64,000 nucleotides of DNA from an uncultured Alphaproteobacteria bacterium (GCA_902613995.1 CACMJG010000007.1:1-64000); one strand, 5' to 3'. Positions 25,900-35,682 are shown, numbered from the stretch's first letter. Translations and numbers: made by a program. Notes: generated by a model not told the origin, from the sequence alone.

Positions 25900-26546
25900 A
25901 ACAATTTATTTTAATTTCATTAGCCTTCATGCTTATCAAAGAATTTTCTTTAGCAGAAACATCAACACCTGATTATAAATATCTAAGTGATATGGACTAC
26001 TATAAAAGTGGTGTCGATTTCTATGAAAAGGGAGAGTTTAAAAAATCTTTTATTGTTTTTTTTAATCTTTCTGAAAAAGGTAATAAGGACGCAATATTTA
26101 ATTTATCAAACATGTATTTTGAGGGTATTGGAACTACTCAGGACTATAGTAAGTCACTGAAGTATACTTGGCTTTGTTCATTAAACGGAAATAAAAAATG
26201 TTTAAATAAAATAAAATCAATAAAAGATAAATTAGAAGAAAACGAGTTTTTAAAAATTTCCACAACTATCCCTGAAATTCTTGAAAATGGGTATGTTAAT
26301 GATAACGACCCAATATCAGCCTTTCAGCTGGGTTATTGGTATGAAAAAATTTCTCCAGAAATTGATTTTGAAAAATCATATTTATGGTATTCTGTGTCTG
26401 TAAGTTCAGGGGTTTATAAGGCTATGAAAATAAGAGATAGAGTTGGCAAGTTAATTGAAAAGGAAAAAATAACTGAAATTCAACTTCAGGCTAACGAAAT
26501 CCTTACAAAAAATAAATATTTTAATTTAAATAAGGATGTAGAATGA
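25896..26546 (+). CDS. Secreted Sel1-like repeat protein
   Basis: 216 residues with a signal peptide (KQFILISLAFMLIKEFSLAE) and Sel1/TPR-like repeats (NKDAIFNLSNMYFEGIGTTQ, then DPISAFQLGYWYEK and LWYSVSVSSG). The start is GTG, overlapping the previous stop (GTGA). Such proteins are usually scaffolds in the periplasm. It is part of a four-gene string of tightly overlapping small genes. Confidence 0.72.
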   Translation: MKQFILISLAFMLIKEFSLAETSTPDYKYLSDMDYYKSGVDFYEKGEFKKSFIVFFNLSEKGNKDAIFNLSNMYFEGIGTTQDYSKSLKYTWLCSLNGNKKCLNKIKSIKDKLEENEFLKISTTIPEILENGYVNDNDPISAFQLGYWYEKISPEIDFEKSYLWYSVSVSSGVYKAMKIRDRVGKLIEKEKITEIQLQANEILTKNKYFNLNKDVE

Positions 26547-26785
26547 TTTTTAAAGTTCACTGGATTGTAGACGGGCTAGCAGAAATAGAGGCTAAAAACA
26601 AAGAAGAGGCAGAAAAGATATTACAAGAAGATCTAGAAGATTATGTTAAAAATTCTGACCCTTTAATGAATAGATTTGTTGCAAAGTCAATTCAAGGATC
26701 TGCATATATGCCAGGATCAGATGAAGAAACATCTACAAAAACTAATATTGAGAATAAAGAAAAGCCTGATGAGGAAAATTCTTAG
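26543..26785 (+). CDS. Small hypothetical protein
   Basis: 80 residues, ATGA overlap with the previous gene. The first 50 residues look folded (FKVHWIVDGLAEIEAKNKEE), the remainder is acidic and polar. Not recognised. Overlaps the next gene by 17 bases. Confidence 0.62.
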   Translation: MIFKVHWIVDGLAEIEAKNKEEAEKILQEDLEDYVKNSDPLMNRFVAKSIQGSAYMPGSDEETSTKTNIENKEKPDEENS

Positions 26786-27056
26786 TCTTTTTATATTATT
26801 TTGTTTTCTGATCCCCCTTATGGTTGATTCCTTGCCAAAAACAAAGGGTAGGACCTATGCACCTGAAGAGGGAACATTCGACAGAAGGAAAAGAATTGTT
26901 ATTCAACCAAAATGTAGACTGATTAGTGAAAGAAAAGTTCCTGGTGATGTTGTGTGTACTTATCAATCTCAGAAAAGAGGAGCGAAAGATAAAGAAATAT
27001 ACCTTGGTTCACCTGGTAACACATGTCAAAAAGAAATAACCTGTCCTAAAAAATAA
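26769..27056 (+). CDS. Small secreted protein with three or more Cys
   Basis: 95 residues with a signal peptide (RKILSLFILFCFLIPLMVDS). The mature part has Cys at PKCRLI, VVCTYQ, NTCQKEITC, allowing two disulfides (inference). Start is the ATG at 26769, which gives the signal peptide; a longer frame upstream would bury it. Last of the overlapping string that begins at 25516. Confidence 0.68.
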   Translation: MRKILSLFILFCFLIPLMVDSLPKTKGRTYAPEEGTFDRRKRIVIQPKCRLISERKVPGDVVCTYQSQKRGAKDKEIYLGSPGNTCQKEITCPKK

Positions 27057-27074
27057 TTCTTAGGGAGCAACCAA

Positions 27075-27983
27075 ATTAATATTAAACGAATACAATATAG
27101 ATGTTGGCAATTACTTGAACCAGGACAAGATAAAGATGTTGCAAGCAAGGTAACTGACCTTTTTCTTCTAACATTGATAACATTAAATGTTTTTTCTGTA
27201 ATTTTAGAAACTGTTGACACAATTTATGAAAAATTTGAAACTTATTTTAACTATTTTGAGTATTTTTCAGTATTTATTTTTACTATAGAATATCTACTTA
27301 GGTTGTGGTCTTGTGTTTCTAAAGAGGATGAGGAAGGAAGTGATCATAAAAAAAGAGTCAGATATATTTTCAGCTTTGGAGCTATAATTGACGCAGTTGC
27401 GATTCTTCCAAGTCTTATCGCGTTGTTTTACCCATCTATTGATCTAAGGTTTGTGAGAGCGTTGAGGATAGTAAGATTGTTAAAATTTTCAAGGTATTCG
27501 GGTTCAATTAATAGTTTGATTTCAGTATTATGGGATCAAAGAAGGTCCTTTGGGGCAGCATTTTTTTTATTGTTTATAGCTTTAATAATTGTATCAAGTG
27601 GGATGTACTTGGTTGAAAAGGACGTTCAACCAGAAAAATTTGGGAGCATACCTCAATCTATGTGGTGGGCATTAGTTACTCTCACGACAGTTGGATACGG
27701 AGATGTTTACCCAATTACAAATTTAGGAAAATTTTTTGGGTCTATAAGTATTATTTTAGGAATCGGAACTGTTGCATTGCCTGCTGGAATCATGGCATCA
27801 GCTTTTACAGAATTTACAAGAAGGAATCAAAAAAAATATGAAGACAAATTAAAATTCATGCTGAAGGACGACGTTATTGATAAAGATGAAAGAGAGGAAC
27901 TGAGGTTATTATCAGAAAAACTGAATTTATCGGATAAAGATATAGGTGCAATTGAAGATGACTATAAAGCTGAAAAGAAATAA
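27075..27983 (+). CDS. Voltage-gated-type potassium channel, apparent ATT start
   Basis: Six-helix channel: S1 and S2 near the N-terminus, an Arg-rich S4 (LRFVRALRIVRLLKFSRYSG), a pore with TTVGYGD filter and a charged C-terminal tail. Conserved N-terminal residues (CWQLLEPGQDKDVASKVTDL) are encoded upstream of the first usual start, a TTG at 27174 that would cut S1. No ATG, GTG or TTG occurs in frame between the stop at 27054 and 27174. An ATT at 27075 follows AGGGAG by 7 bases and is taken as the start; this is an inference. 302 residues. Confidence 0.85.
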   Translation: MNIKRIQYRCWQLLEPGQDKDVASKVTDLFLLTLITLNVFSVILETVDTIYEKFETYFNYFEYFSVFIFTIEYLLRLWSCVSKEDEEGSDHKKRVRYIFSFGAIIDAVAILPSLIALFYPSIDLRFVRALRIVRLLKFSRYSGSINSLISVLWDQRRSFGAAFFLLFIALIIVSSGMYLVEKDVQPEKFGSIPQSMWWALVTLTTVGYGDVYPITNLGKFFGSISIILGIGTVALPAGIMASAFTEFTRRNQKKYEDKLKFMLKDDVIDKDEREELRLLSEKLNLSDKDIGAIEDDYKAEKK

Positions 27984-27989
27984 CTCTAA

Positions 27990-30900
27990 CTAACCTACAG
28001 ATCCTATAAAGTGATTAATTCCATTGCTAACTCGCCTTGCACATTCATATAAAGCTTCCAATTTTTGGAAAATACTTTTTTCTTCTTTTGTATAATTGAT
28101 GTTACCCTCACTTACATAATTTGATTTGTCAGAAAAACCAATATTCGAGGTTTTTACTTGACCAACTGGAAAAATTTTCCTAAGAGTCTCGACTGCGTTA
28201 AAAACGTCAAATCTAATTAATTTTGCAATGACTTCATCTCTCGACGTACCTGCCTGATCACTAAACTTTGGAATTCTGACGGAGAGTAAAAAAATTTCGT
28301 GAAAAATTGCAACCCTTATTCCATGCATTAATAATAATTCGTCTCTGATCTCTTTTTCAATAACCCTTCCTCTTCCTACAGCAATTCTTCCCCTGAGTTT
28401 TCGACCTAAAATCCAGTTTCTTATTTCCATATATTCTTGGTGCAGTCCTCTGTAAACTTTATTAAGCCTCCAATGAACATCAAATTTTTCAAGTAAATTT
28501 GCGACTTCTTTCATATTTTTACTTCTTTCAGAATCTGCAGTTCTTGTTGACCATGACAACCACATCCCTGGATCAAAACAATCTATGTAAGCCTTTAATA
28601 CTTCTATATCACTAAAGGCGAATGCATGTTGCACTATATCCATAATTCTTTTAAATCTCTCAGAATTGTTGTATATTTTGACGAATTTTTTTTGGTCTTT
28701 CCCTATAAATCTTCCAACTCCCCCCAGAGAGTTTGCTAGCATTCCAAGTTGTTGAAGAATCGAATTCTGAGGTATTGCTCTTGTCTGACTGGGATGATAA
28801 ACAAGTGTCTTTATAGAAGAGTCAATATGACGCTTCACTGATCTTGATCCAGTTGAGTGAGTTAAATTAGATCCAAATACATTTAAAAGTGCAGCATAAT
28901 TAGGGTCGTCCATAATTTCTGTATTAAAATTTTTAATTGTATTAACAAACTCTATGCCAAAATCTACTGAATCATACAAAGCATCTGATTTTACAGAACT
29001 ATCATTATAGCAAAATTCTGTAATTCTTGAAATAGCCGCGAAAGCGAGATCATGATTCATAAAGTATTGATAACCGTCACCACCCTGAAAACTCATTTCT
29101 TGAATTAAATCAATTTTCCAATCCATAAGTTTTTTTCGAGTATAATTACAATTTACATATTTCAGTCTATCAATTAAAGATACAGGATGTCCTCCTCTTC
29201 CAATCGATTCTCCGTGAGTGTTAAAAATTAAAAGTTTTACGTTTGTAATATTTAAATCATGCATTGCTTTGGCAATTTTTCTTTGCAAATTTTCAATTGA
29301 TAAAACCGCAGCAGATTGACCTAAGTATCTTCCAGCATCTGAAAATCCTGTTTGAACTGTAAGTTTCTTTCTTGCTAAGATATATTTTTTAAAATTTGAA
29401 TTTCTTAAAAGTGTTCTAATTACATCATCACCAATCTCAAGACCTTTCTCGGTTTCAAATAGAGGTGATATATCGATTTTACTTTCTACTCCAAATAATT
29501 TTGAGAAATATAATGCTGTCATAACAGTAAGTGGGTAATCACATTCTGCGATCAGAAACCTTATTGACTGATTCTCGTCTATATATTTCAATATTTGTTT
29601 TGTTAACATAAAATATCTTCTTGCATTCATATTTTCTTCATAAATACTTCCAAAATTAATTTTTACAGGTTTAACATTATCAATCATTTTTGAAATTATA
29701 TTCAGATAGGTAAGTTTATTTGAGGGATCATTGGGATCTCCCATCAAATCTATTTCTTTGGATATAGCATTATTTAGTTGATTTGCATTGAGTCTTAATT
29801 GTGTTCTTCCTAAACCAAGTCCAAAATTTGATAATTCAATTTTAAAAATTAATATCTCATTAATAGTATTGTTATTTTTACTCGAATCCTTTTCGACTAA
29901 GTAATTTAAAACAGATGAAATTTTTTCTAAAATTAGCAAAGAGTTTATAAGCAACTTGTCTTTATTTTTGTGAAGAAAATTTGATACTTGCTTAATTGAA
30001 TTTAAATCATTAACAAAATCTTTTTGTGTAAATTTTGTAAGCGCTTCAGAATTAGTTGTAAGTGCGTTAGTGATTAAGTTTCTTATGTGAGATAATTCAA
30101 TTTCACAACCTTTATCTTTGTTTAATTTAATAATTTTATTTACCCTTTGTTGGTAAATATGTAGTTGTTCAACCTTAACCTTAAGTCTTTTTGAAAAACT
30201 ATCGCTCCAGAATATATCACCTCTCCCATCAACATCATATCCAACCCAAGTATGTAATCTAAAAATCTGTGGTGTTATTCTATGATAATTACTAGGGAAT
30301 AATTTTTTTGATACATCTATGATTACCTCATAAAATGATCTGAGCGAAGCTTGAAGAAATTTTAGAGCAGACATTGATAGACTGTGTTCAAAATCAAGTG
30401 TTATTTTCTTTTCTGGCCTTTGCTCTGTCTTGAAAACTTCTTTAACAATGCCCTTTAATTCTTTATCAGAAAGATTTTTATTGTTATTTTTTGATGTAGC
30501 CAATTTTGCCAATTCTAACATCATGTTGTAGGTCATTCCAAAAGTTGGATGTGCTGTCAAAACAATTCCAAATATTTCTTTGGAAATCTTACGGTTAAAT
30601 TCTTGAAAAGTTATCTTTTTCTTTTCCTCGAATGCTAAGTCTGTAATTATTTTCTTAATGATTTCGATGTTTTGTTTTTTGTCTATTTTACCAATATAAG
30701 ATTTCAAACGATCAGCACGAAGACCAAATGATCCAACTGCTAGCCTTTGAATTAGAGCTTCAAGAGCAGAATAGTTAAGTTTATTTTTTTCCAATCTTCT
30801 AGATATATCGAGAGCTAACATTGTAATTGAATTAGAAAATGGATCTTTTTCTGCACCTGATCTAATTTTATCTAAATCTTTTTGCAAAATTTTCCTTAGC

Positions 30901-31016
30901 TGTTGCGTATCAATATCTCTGTCAACAGGAAAGCAACTCCATTTTTCAGGCAAAAGAGGTTTCCTATATAAATCCATCTCAGAGTGAGATAATTTTCTTA
31001 TATTAATACTTGTCAT
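27990..31016 (-). CDS. Divergent phosphoenolpyruvate carboxylase-like protein
   Basis: 1008 residues with PEPC landmarks: FGIVLTAHPTFG (cf. VLTAHPTE), LGLGRTQLRLNANQL, ISPLFET, the GFSDAGRYLG segment (cf. GYSDSAKDAG), ESIGRGGHP and SQTRAIPQN (cf. LRAIPW). However, the glycine-rich loop HGRGG reads NTHGE here, and the Lys after the SD pair is Arg. PEPC makes oxaloacetate from PEP and bicarbonate. Whether this member is active is open. It is convergent with the channel gene and divergent from FNR. Confidence 0.72.
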   Translation of the reverse strand: MTSINIRKLSHSEMDLYRKPLLPEKWSCFPVDRDIDTQQLRKILQKDLDKIRSGAEKDPFSNSITMLALDISRRLEKNKLNYSALEALIQRLAVGSFGLRADRLKSYIGKIDKKQNIEIIKKIITDLAFEEKKKITFQEFNRKISKEIFGIVLTAHPTFGMTYNMMLELAKLATSKNNNKNLSDKELKGIVKEVFKTEQRPEKKITLDFEHSLSMSALKFLQASLRSFYEVIIDVSKKLFPSNYHRITPQIFRLHTWVGYDVDGRGDIFWSDSFSKRLKVKVEQLHIYQQRVNKIIKLNKDKGCEIELSHIRNLITNALTTNSEALTKFTQKDFVNDLNSIKQVSNFLHKNKDKLLINSLLILEKISSVLNYLVEKDSSKNNNTINEILIFKIELSNFGLGLGRTQLRLNANQLNNAISKEIDLMGDPNDPSNKLTYLNIISKMIDNVKPVKINFGSIYEENMNARRYFMLTKQILKYIDENQSIRFLIAECDYPLTVMTALYFSKLFGVESKIDISPLFETEKGLEIGDDVIRTLLRNSNFKKYILARKKLTVQTGFSDAGRYLGQSAAVLSIENLQRKIAKAMHDLNITNVKLLIFNTHGESIGRGGHPVSLIDRLKYVNCNYTRKKLMDWKIDLIQEMSFQGGDGYQYFMNHDLAFAAISRITEFCYNDSSVKSDALYDSVDFGIEFVNTIKNFNTEIMDDPNYAALLNVFGSNLTHSTGSRSVKRHIDSSIKTLVYHPSQTRAIPQNSILQQLGMLANSLGGVGRFIGKDQKKFVKIYNNSERFKRIMDIVQHAFAFSDIEVLKAYIDCFDPGMWLSWSTRTADSERSKNMKEVANLLEKFDVHWRLNKVYRGLHQEYMEIRNWILGRKLRGRIAVGRGRVIEKEIRDELLLMHGIRVAIFHEIFLLSVRIPKFSDQAGTSRDEVIAKLIRFDVFNAVETLRKIFPVGQVKTSNIGFSDKSNYVSEGNINYTKEEKSIFQKLEALYECARRVSNGINHFIGSVG

Positions 31017-31092
31017 TTCTCAAAAAATTATATAATTAAGTTTTATATCATAATTATGATTCATTAATATGATGTTTTTTTGAAAAAATTTA

Positions 31093-31860
31093 ATGGCTCT
31101 TCTAAAAGAAAAAGTTACCGAAATTCATCACTGGACTGATAAAACATTTAGTTTCAAAACAACTAGAGACATGAGCTTCAGATTTAAAAATGGTGAATTC
31201 GCAATGATAGGTCTCGAGATTGATGGAAAGCCTTTGTTGCGGGCCTATTCGGTTGTCAGTCCTAATCATGAAGATCATCTAGAGTTTTTAAGTATTAAAG
31301 TTCCTAATGGGCCATTAACTAGTAAGCTTCAACATATTAAAGTTGATGATGAAATAATTATTAATTCAAAGCCCACTGGAACACTTGTGTGTGACTACCT
31401 TCTTCCAGGAAGAAATCTTTTTTTATTTTCAACTGGGACGGGGTTAGCTCCCTTCATGAGTATTGTAAGAGATCCTGAAACATACGAAAAATTTGAAAAG
31501 ATTATTTTAACCCATACCGTTAGAACATCTAAAGAACTTGCATATAAAGATTTGCTCACAAATCTTAATAATGATGAGATTTATTCTGAGGTGACCAAAA
31601 ATAATTTCATCTATTTTAACACTGTTACAAGAGAAAAATGGGATAATGAAGGAAGAATCACAAACTGGATAAAGGAAAATACATTATGGAAGAAAGTTGG
31701 TGTAGAAAGTTTCAAACCTGAAATTGATAGAGTAATGATTTGTGGCTCAGAAGAGATGACGTTTGATTTAAAAAAAATATTTGAAAAACTTGGTTCTAAA
31801 GAAGGTTCCACAAAAGTTCAAGGTGGATTTGTTATTGAAAAAGCGTTTGCAGAAAAATAA
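31093..31860 (+). CDS. fpr: Ferredoxin-NADP+ reductase
   Basis: 255-residue FAD enzyme moving electrons between NADPH and ferredoxin or flavodoxin. The FAD motif is RAYSVVSPN; the NADP site includes STGTGLAPFMSI; the C-terminal part has MICGSEEMTFDLK and ends in VIEKAFAEK, as in bacterial FPR. The stop and next start share bases (TAATG), so it is translated with the GST-like gene. Confidence 0.93.
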   Translation: MALLKEKVTEIHHWTDKTFSFKTTRDMSFRFKNGEFAMIGLEIDGKPLLRAYSVVSPNHEDHLEFLSIKVPNGPLTSKLQHIKVDDEIIINSKPTGTLVCDYLLPGRNLFLFSTGTGLAPFMSIVRDPETYEKFEKIILTHTVRTSKELAYKDLLTNLNNDEIYSEVTKNNFIYFNTVTREKWDNEGRITNWIKENTLWKKVGVESFKPEIDRVMICGSEEMTFDLKKIFEKLGSKEGSTKVQGGFVIEKAFAEK

Positions 31861-32495
31861 TGATAAAGCTTTTTTACTTCGATTTTAATTTTTGGAGAAT
31901 AGACATATTGAGATTGTGTCTTTCTCACTCAAAAATACCTTATGAGTATGTTAGAATTAATAGAAAACAGTGGCCAAAAAAAAAAAAAGAATTTCCATTT
32001 GGTCAACTTCCAGTAATGATTATTAATGATAAAAAGTTTTCTCAAACACATAGTCTAGCAAAATTTTGCGCAACACGAGCCTCTCTGTACGATACAAATG
32101 AATTAAAGATATTAATTATCGATCAAGTATTAGATTGGGCAAACGAAATAACAAATCACATCGCCCCCTCGATAAGAGCGGCGATAAGAGAAAAAAATCT
32201 TGCTAAATCAAAGAAACTTCGTCAAGAGTTTATAGAAAATGATCTGCATTTATGGTTTTCTTACTTGGAAAATTTATTAAAGAATTCTTCATTAAATAAA
32301 AAGTTTTTTACAGACAAGTTTAGTATTGCAGATATAACGGCTTGGAGAGTAATTTTTTGGTTTTGTTCAGGTAAACTTGATTTAATAGATCCTTCATTTT
32401 TAAATCAAACTCCCATACTTAAAAATTATTACAATGAAATTTGTAACTATAAGCCATTAAATAAACTTGAGGAATTTAAATCTATTATAAATTAA
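31860..32495 (+). CDS. Glutathione S-transferase-like protein
   Basis: 211 residues with a thioredoxin-like N-terminal domain (KEFPFGQLPVMIINDKKFSQ, with the cis-Pro in QLPVM and the glutathione-contact Q-T/S pair) and a helical C-terminal domain containing FSIADITAWRV. A Tyr or Ser catalytic residue is not certain; Tyr6 in LFYFDFN is the candidate. Coupled to fpr by a one-base overlap, which may mean a shared redox role. Confidence 0.82.
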   Translation: MIKLFYFDFNFWRIDILRLCLSHSKIPYEYVRINRKQWPKKKKEFPFGQLPVMIINDKKFSQTHSLAKFCATRASLYDTNELKILIIDQVLDWANEITNHIAPSIRAAIREKNLAKSKKLRQEFIENDLHLWFSYLENLLKNSSLNKKFFTDKFSIADITAWRVIFWFCSGKLDLIDPSFLNQTPILKNYYNEICNYKPLNKLEEFKSIIN

Positions 32496-32498
32496 TAT

Positions 32499-33749
32499 TT
32501 AAGGAATCTGCATTTTAATTGGAAATCTTCGTTTCATCCAGAACAGTATAATCAAACCTGGAAGACCAAATATAGTTGATAATACAAAAAAATAACTCCA
32601 TCCTAAAGACTCTACAATAAAACCAGATGGCGAAGATAAAAAAGTTCTTGCCACACCCATAACTGAAGATAAAAGTGCATACTGTGTTCCAGAAAATTCT
32701 TTTTTACAAAGAACTGATAAATAGGCTACAAAAGCAGCTGAACCTAAACCACCTGAATAATTCTCACCTGCAATAGTAATTAAAAGAAAATTAAACTCCG
32801 GTCCAACTGCATTTAATAAAACATATAGTAAATTTGATACTATTTGAAAGAAACCTGAAATTATTAAAGAATTAATTAAACCAATTTTTTTCACCAAGTA
32901 TCCCCCAGAGAAAACACCAAGTAGAGTCATGAAAACTCCAAATATTTTACTTGCATTAGCGATATCTATATTTGAAAAACCAATTTTTACATAAAACGGA
33001 TTTGCCATTATTCCTGCAACAACGTCTCCAAATTTGAAGAAAAAAATGAAGAAAAGAATCACAGTTAAATTTTTAATTGAGTTTCTTGAAATAAACTCTT
33101 TGAATGGAGCTAAAAGACTACTTTGTTTCTTTTGTTTTCGGTGAGAATTAGTCTTTAGCACAAAAATACTTAAAATCATTAAAAATAAAATAACTACAGC
33201 AATTGACATAAAAACTTGTGACCAGCTTAAAATGCTTTTAAGATATAGAGAACCTGCTCCCGCTATAATTCCTCCCACTCTATATCCAAATTGAGTCGCA
33301 GCAGCTCCTGCACCTTGAAGTTCGTCCTCAAGAATTTCAATTCTAAAAGCATCTATGATTATATCCTGATTAGCTGAAAAAAAAGCAGTTAACAATGCTA
33401 AAAATGCAGTTAACAAAAGATTTTCAGCTGGATTACTAAAACCCAAAAAGATCAAAGAAAAAATTAACAAAATTTGTGTTATCAGCAACCAGGATTTTCT
33501 TTGGCCTAAATAATCACTTAGAATAGGTATTTTATAAGTATCTATAAAAGGTGCCCAAGTGAATTTTAAACTCCAAGGTATTTGTGTGAGTGCAAATAGA
33601 CCGATTGTAGATATATCAATATTTTCTCTAGCTAGCCAAATAAATAAAGTTGATAAAATCATGTAAAGAGGTATCCCACTTGCAACACCCATTACAAATA
33701 TCAAAAATATTTTTTTTGAATAATATATATTTAGGAATCCAATATTCAT
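32499..33749 (-). CDS. ampG: AmpG-like muropeptide permease (MFS)
   Basis: 416 residues with about 12 hydrophobic segments. The N-terminal region GVASGIPLYMILSTLFIWL and LTQIPWSLKFTWAPFID are the AmpG signature. AmpG imports anhydro-muropeptides released by lytic transglycosylases for recycling. It is convergent with the GST-like gene. Confidence 0.88.
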   Translation of the reverse strand: MNIGFLNIYYSKKIFLIFVMGVASGIPLYMILSTLFIWLARENIDISTIGLFALTQIPWSLKFTWAPFIDTYKIPILSDYLGQRKSWLLITQILLIFSLIFLGFSNPAENLLLTAFLALLTAFFSANQDIIIDAFRIEILEDELQGAGAAATQFGYRVGGIIAGAGSLYLKSILSWSQVFMSIAVVILFLMILSIFVLKTNSHRKQKKQSSLLAPFKEFISRNSIKNLTVILFFIFFFKFGDVVAGIMANPFYVKIGFSNIDIANASKIFGVFMTLLGVFSGGYLVKKIGLINSLIISGFFQIVSNLLYVLLNAVGPEFNFLLITIAGENYSGGLGSAAFVAYLSVLCKKEFSGTQYALLSSVMGVARTFLSSPSGFIVESLGWSYFFVLSTIFGLPGLIILFWMKRRFPIKMQIP

Positions 33750-33790
33750 TTTGTTGTTGAAATTTTTGTATTAATAACAATAATAATAGT

Positions 33791-34183
33791 ATGTACTTTA
33801 AAATAATCATCTATTCTTTTTTTGCGTTCATCTTTATGAATTTCAACAACGCCAATTCATCTGAGGATATCCCAAATATTGTAGGCACTTGGATTGGTGA
33901 AAATAAGACTATATCAGAACAAAGAGGTCTTAGAACTTGGGAAAAAAAAGTTGAAATAATAGAGCAAAAAGGTCGTAGATTTAAAGGTACCTTTTCCTAC
34001 ACCGATGGAACAAAAAATTTTTTCGGTGTTATTCACCCTGATAACTTGACAATTACTTGGGTCGCATCTAACAGTAGAGGTTATAATATTGGCAAATTAC
34101 TAACCAACAATAGGTTAAGCGCCTGCTATGTCGAATCTGGAATAGACGCTACAGCAGGATGTGCAGATTTAACTAGAAAATAA
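33791..34183 (+). CDS. Secreted small beta-type protein, unknown
   Basis: 130 residues with a signal peptide (residues 1-22, ending near NANS). The mature part (IVGTWIGENKTI, then GRRFKGTFSYTDGTKNFFGV and ITWVASNSRGY) looks like a small beta sandwich or barrel. Not assigned to a family. Two Cys (SACYVES and AGCADL) could form a disulfide. It diverges from ampG and converges on the ABC gene. Confidence 0.65.
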   Translation: MYFKIIIYSFFAFIFMNFNNANSSEDIPNIVGTWIGENKTISEQRGLRTWEKKVEIIEQKGRRFKGTFSYTDGTKNFFGVIHPDNLTITWVASNSRGYNIGKLLTNNRLSACYVESGIDATAGCADLTRK

Positions 34184-34184
34184 T

Positions 34185-34907
34185 TTATATAACTTTTTCG
34201 AATAGTTGCTTCAAATGTTTAGTTGGTCTTTTTTTTACCTGAGAGACCGAACCCCACCAGTGTAACCTTGAATTTTCAAGAACCAAAACCTCCTCAAAAT
34301 ACTTTAAAACTCCTCTCATATCGGATGTTACAACTATCAACGAAGTATTGTTTTTTTTTGATAACTTCTTTATTATATTAAAAATAACATTTGTTTTGAT
34401 TGGATCTAAACCTGCAGTAGGTTCGTCAAGCACTAAAAATTTTGGATTGTGAGAAATAGCTCTTGCAATTGCAACTCTCTTTCTCATCCCACCGGAAAGC
34501 TCCGCAGGAAATAAAAAAGCATCATTTTTCTCCAAACCAACTTTTTTTAGAATTGTATAAGACTTTTTAATTAATTGTTCCTCTGAGAAGTTATTTAAAC
34601 TTCTAAACATAATATTTTCCCAGACTGTTAAACTATCAAATAAGGCGTCTTTTTGGAATACAACTCCAAAATTATTGAATAAATCTTTTATTTTCTTGTC
34701 TGAAATTGATTTGCCATTTATGTAGATTGTACCAGAACTTATTTTAACGAGCCCTATCATACTTTTTAGTAATGAACTCTTTCCTGATGAACCTGTCCCA
34801 ATTATACATAACGATTTTTCTGGAGTGACAGAAAATGATAAATCTCTGAGAATAATTTTTCCATGTATTTGCACGGATACTTTTTTAAAAACGATTGTAT
34901 TTTTCAT
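34185..34907 (-). CDS. ABC transporter ATPase, Mla/Ttg2 type
   Basis: 240 residues with Walker A GTGSSGKSS, Q-loop VVFQKDALFDSLTV, signature LSGGMRKRVAIARA and Walker B FLVLDEPTAGLDP. The FQxxALFDSLTVWENI-type stretch and GGMRKR are typical of MlaF, the ATPase of the phospholipid-transport system. No MlaE or MlaD gene is beside it, so its partners must be elsewhere. Divergent from the SUMT gene with only 8 bases between starts. Confidence 0.83.
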   Translation of the reverse strand: MKNTIVFKKVSVQIHGKIILRDLSFSVTPEKSLCIIGTGSSGKSSLLKSMIGLVKISSGTIYINGKSISDKKIKDLFNNFGVVFQKDALFDSLTVWENIMFRSLNNFSEEQLIKKSYTILKKVGLEKNDAFLFPAELSGGMRKRVAIARAISHNPKFLVLDEPTAGLDPIKTNVIFNIIKKLSKKNNTSLIVVTSDMRGVLKYFEEVLVLENSRLHWWGSVSQVKKRPTKHLKQLFEKVI

Positions 34908-34915
34908 GACTTTTA

Positions 34916-35665
34916 ATGTTACGATATCATATGAAGATTAATTATAAACTAAGTAATGTTATTTTTGAAAAAGGATCCGTAATTTTAGCTGGTGCAGGTC
35001 CTGGAAGTTTAGAGCAAGTAACATTAAAGGTCTATGTAGCTATATCGAAGGCAGATGTAATTATATACGACTCTTTAGTCAATGAAAATATTCTAAAAAA
35101 CTCAAATAAATCTGTAGTAAAAATATTCGGGGGAAAAACTAAAAATAAAAGAGCATGTTCCCAAAGTGAAATAAATGAATGGATGGTGTATCATGCAAAA
35201 AAAAATAAAAAAGTATTAAGACTTAAAGGTGGTGACCCCAGTTTTTTTAGTAGAGGGAGTCAAGAAATAGAATTTCTTAGAACAAATAAAGTTAAATATA
35301 AAATTTTTTCAGGAATCACATCATCACAACCAGCCATAAAAAAAACTAATATTTCTTTTTTTAATCAAAATGACGTTTGTAACTTTATTACAGGACATAG
35401 AAGAATAAAAAATAACTCTATTTCGCTTGATCTAGAGAAAATTGTAGGTAACGGGGGCAGAATAATAATATATATGGGAATCAGCCAAATAAAAAAGATT
35501 TCATCTGACTTAATTGATTTAGGAATAGATTGCAAAACTAAAGTTTTCATTGTTTCAAATGCTTCAATGCCCTCAGAAAGAGTTTTTGAATCATCATTGT
35601 ATGAGGTTGAAAAAACAATCACTCAAAACAATATTCTTCCACCATCTATAATAGTAATTTATTAG
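34916..35665 (+). CDS. cobA: Uroporphyrinogen-III C-methyltransferase (SUMT)
   Basis: Uses two S-adenosylmethionine to methylate uroporphyrinogen III to precorrin-2, on the way to siroheme or cobalamin. 249 residues with the SUMT motifs GAGPGS, LTLKVY-type (VTLKVYVAISKADVIIYDSL), LRLKGGDPSFFSRG and SGITSSQPAI. The start could be the ATG at 34916 or 34931; the later one leaves more room for the divergent neighbour. No precorrin-2 dehydrogenase domain is fused. Confidence 0.88.
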   Translation: MLRYHMKINYKLSNVIFEKGSVILAGAGPGSLEQVTLKVYVAISKADVIIYDSLVNENILKNSNKSVVKIFGGKTKNKRACSQSEINEWMVYHAKKNKKVLRLKGGDPSFFSRGSQEIEFLRTNKVKYKIFSGITSSQPAIKKTNISFFNQNDVCNFITGHRRIKNNSISLDLEKIVGNGGRIIIYMGISQIKKISSDLIDLGIDCKTKVFIVSNASMPSERVFESSLYEVEKTITQNNILPPSIIVIY

Positions 35666-35682
35666 CAATCATTAAGAGTTTT

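Noticed and set aside
25516-27056. A modified-peptide (RiPP) cluster around the NHLP-like gene
   Set aside because: No maturation enzyme or exporter within reach on either side.
34185-34907. Complete Mla phospholipid transport operon
   Set aside because: Only the ATPase is present; neighbours are a SUMT and a small secreted protein.
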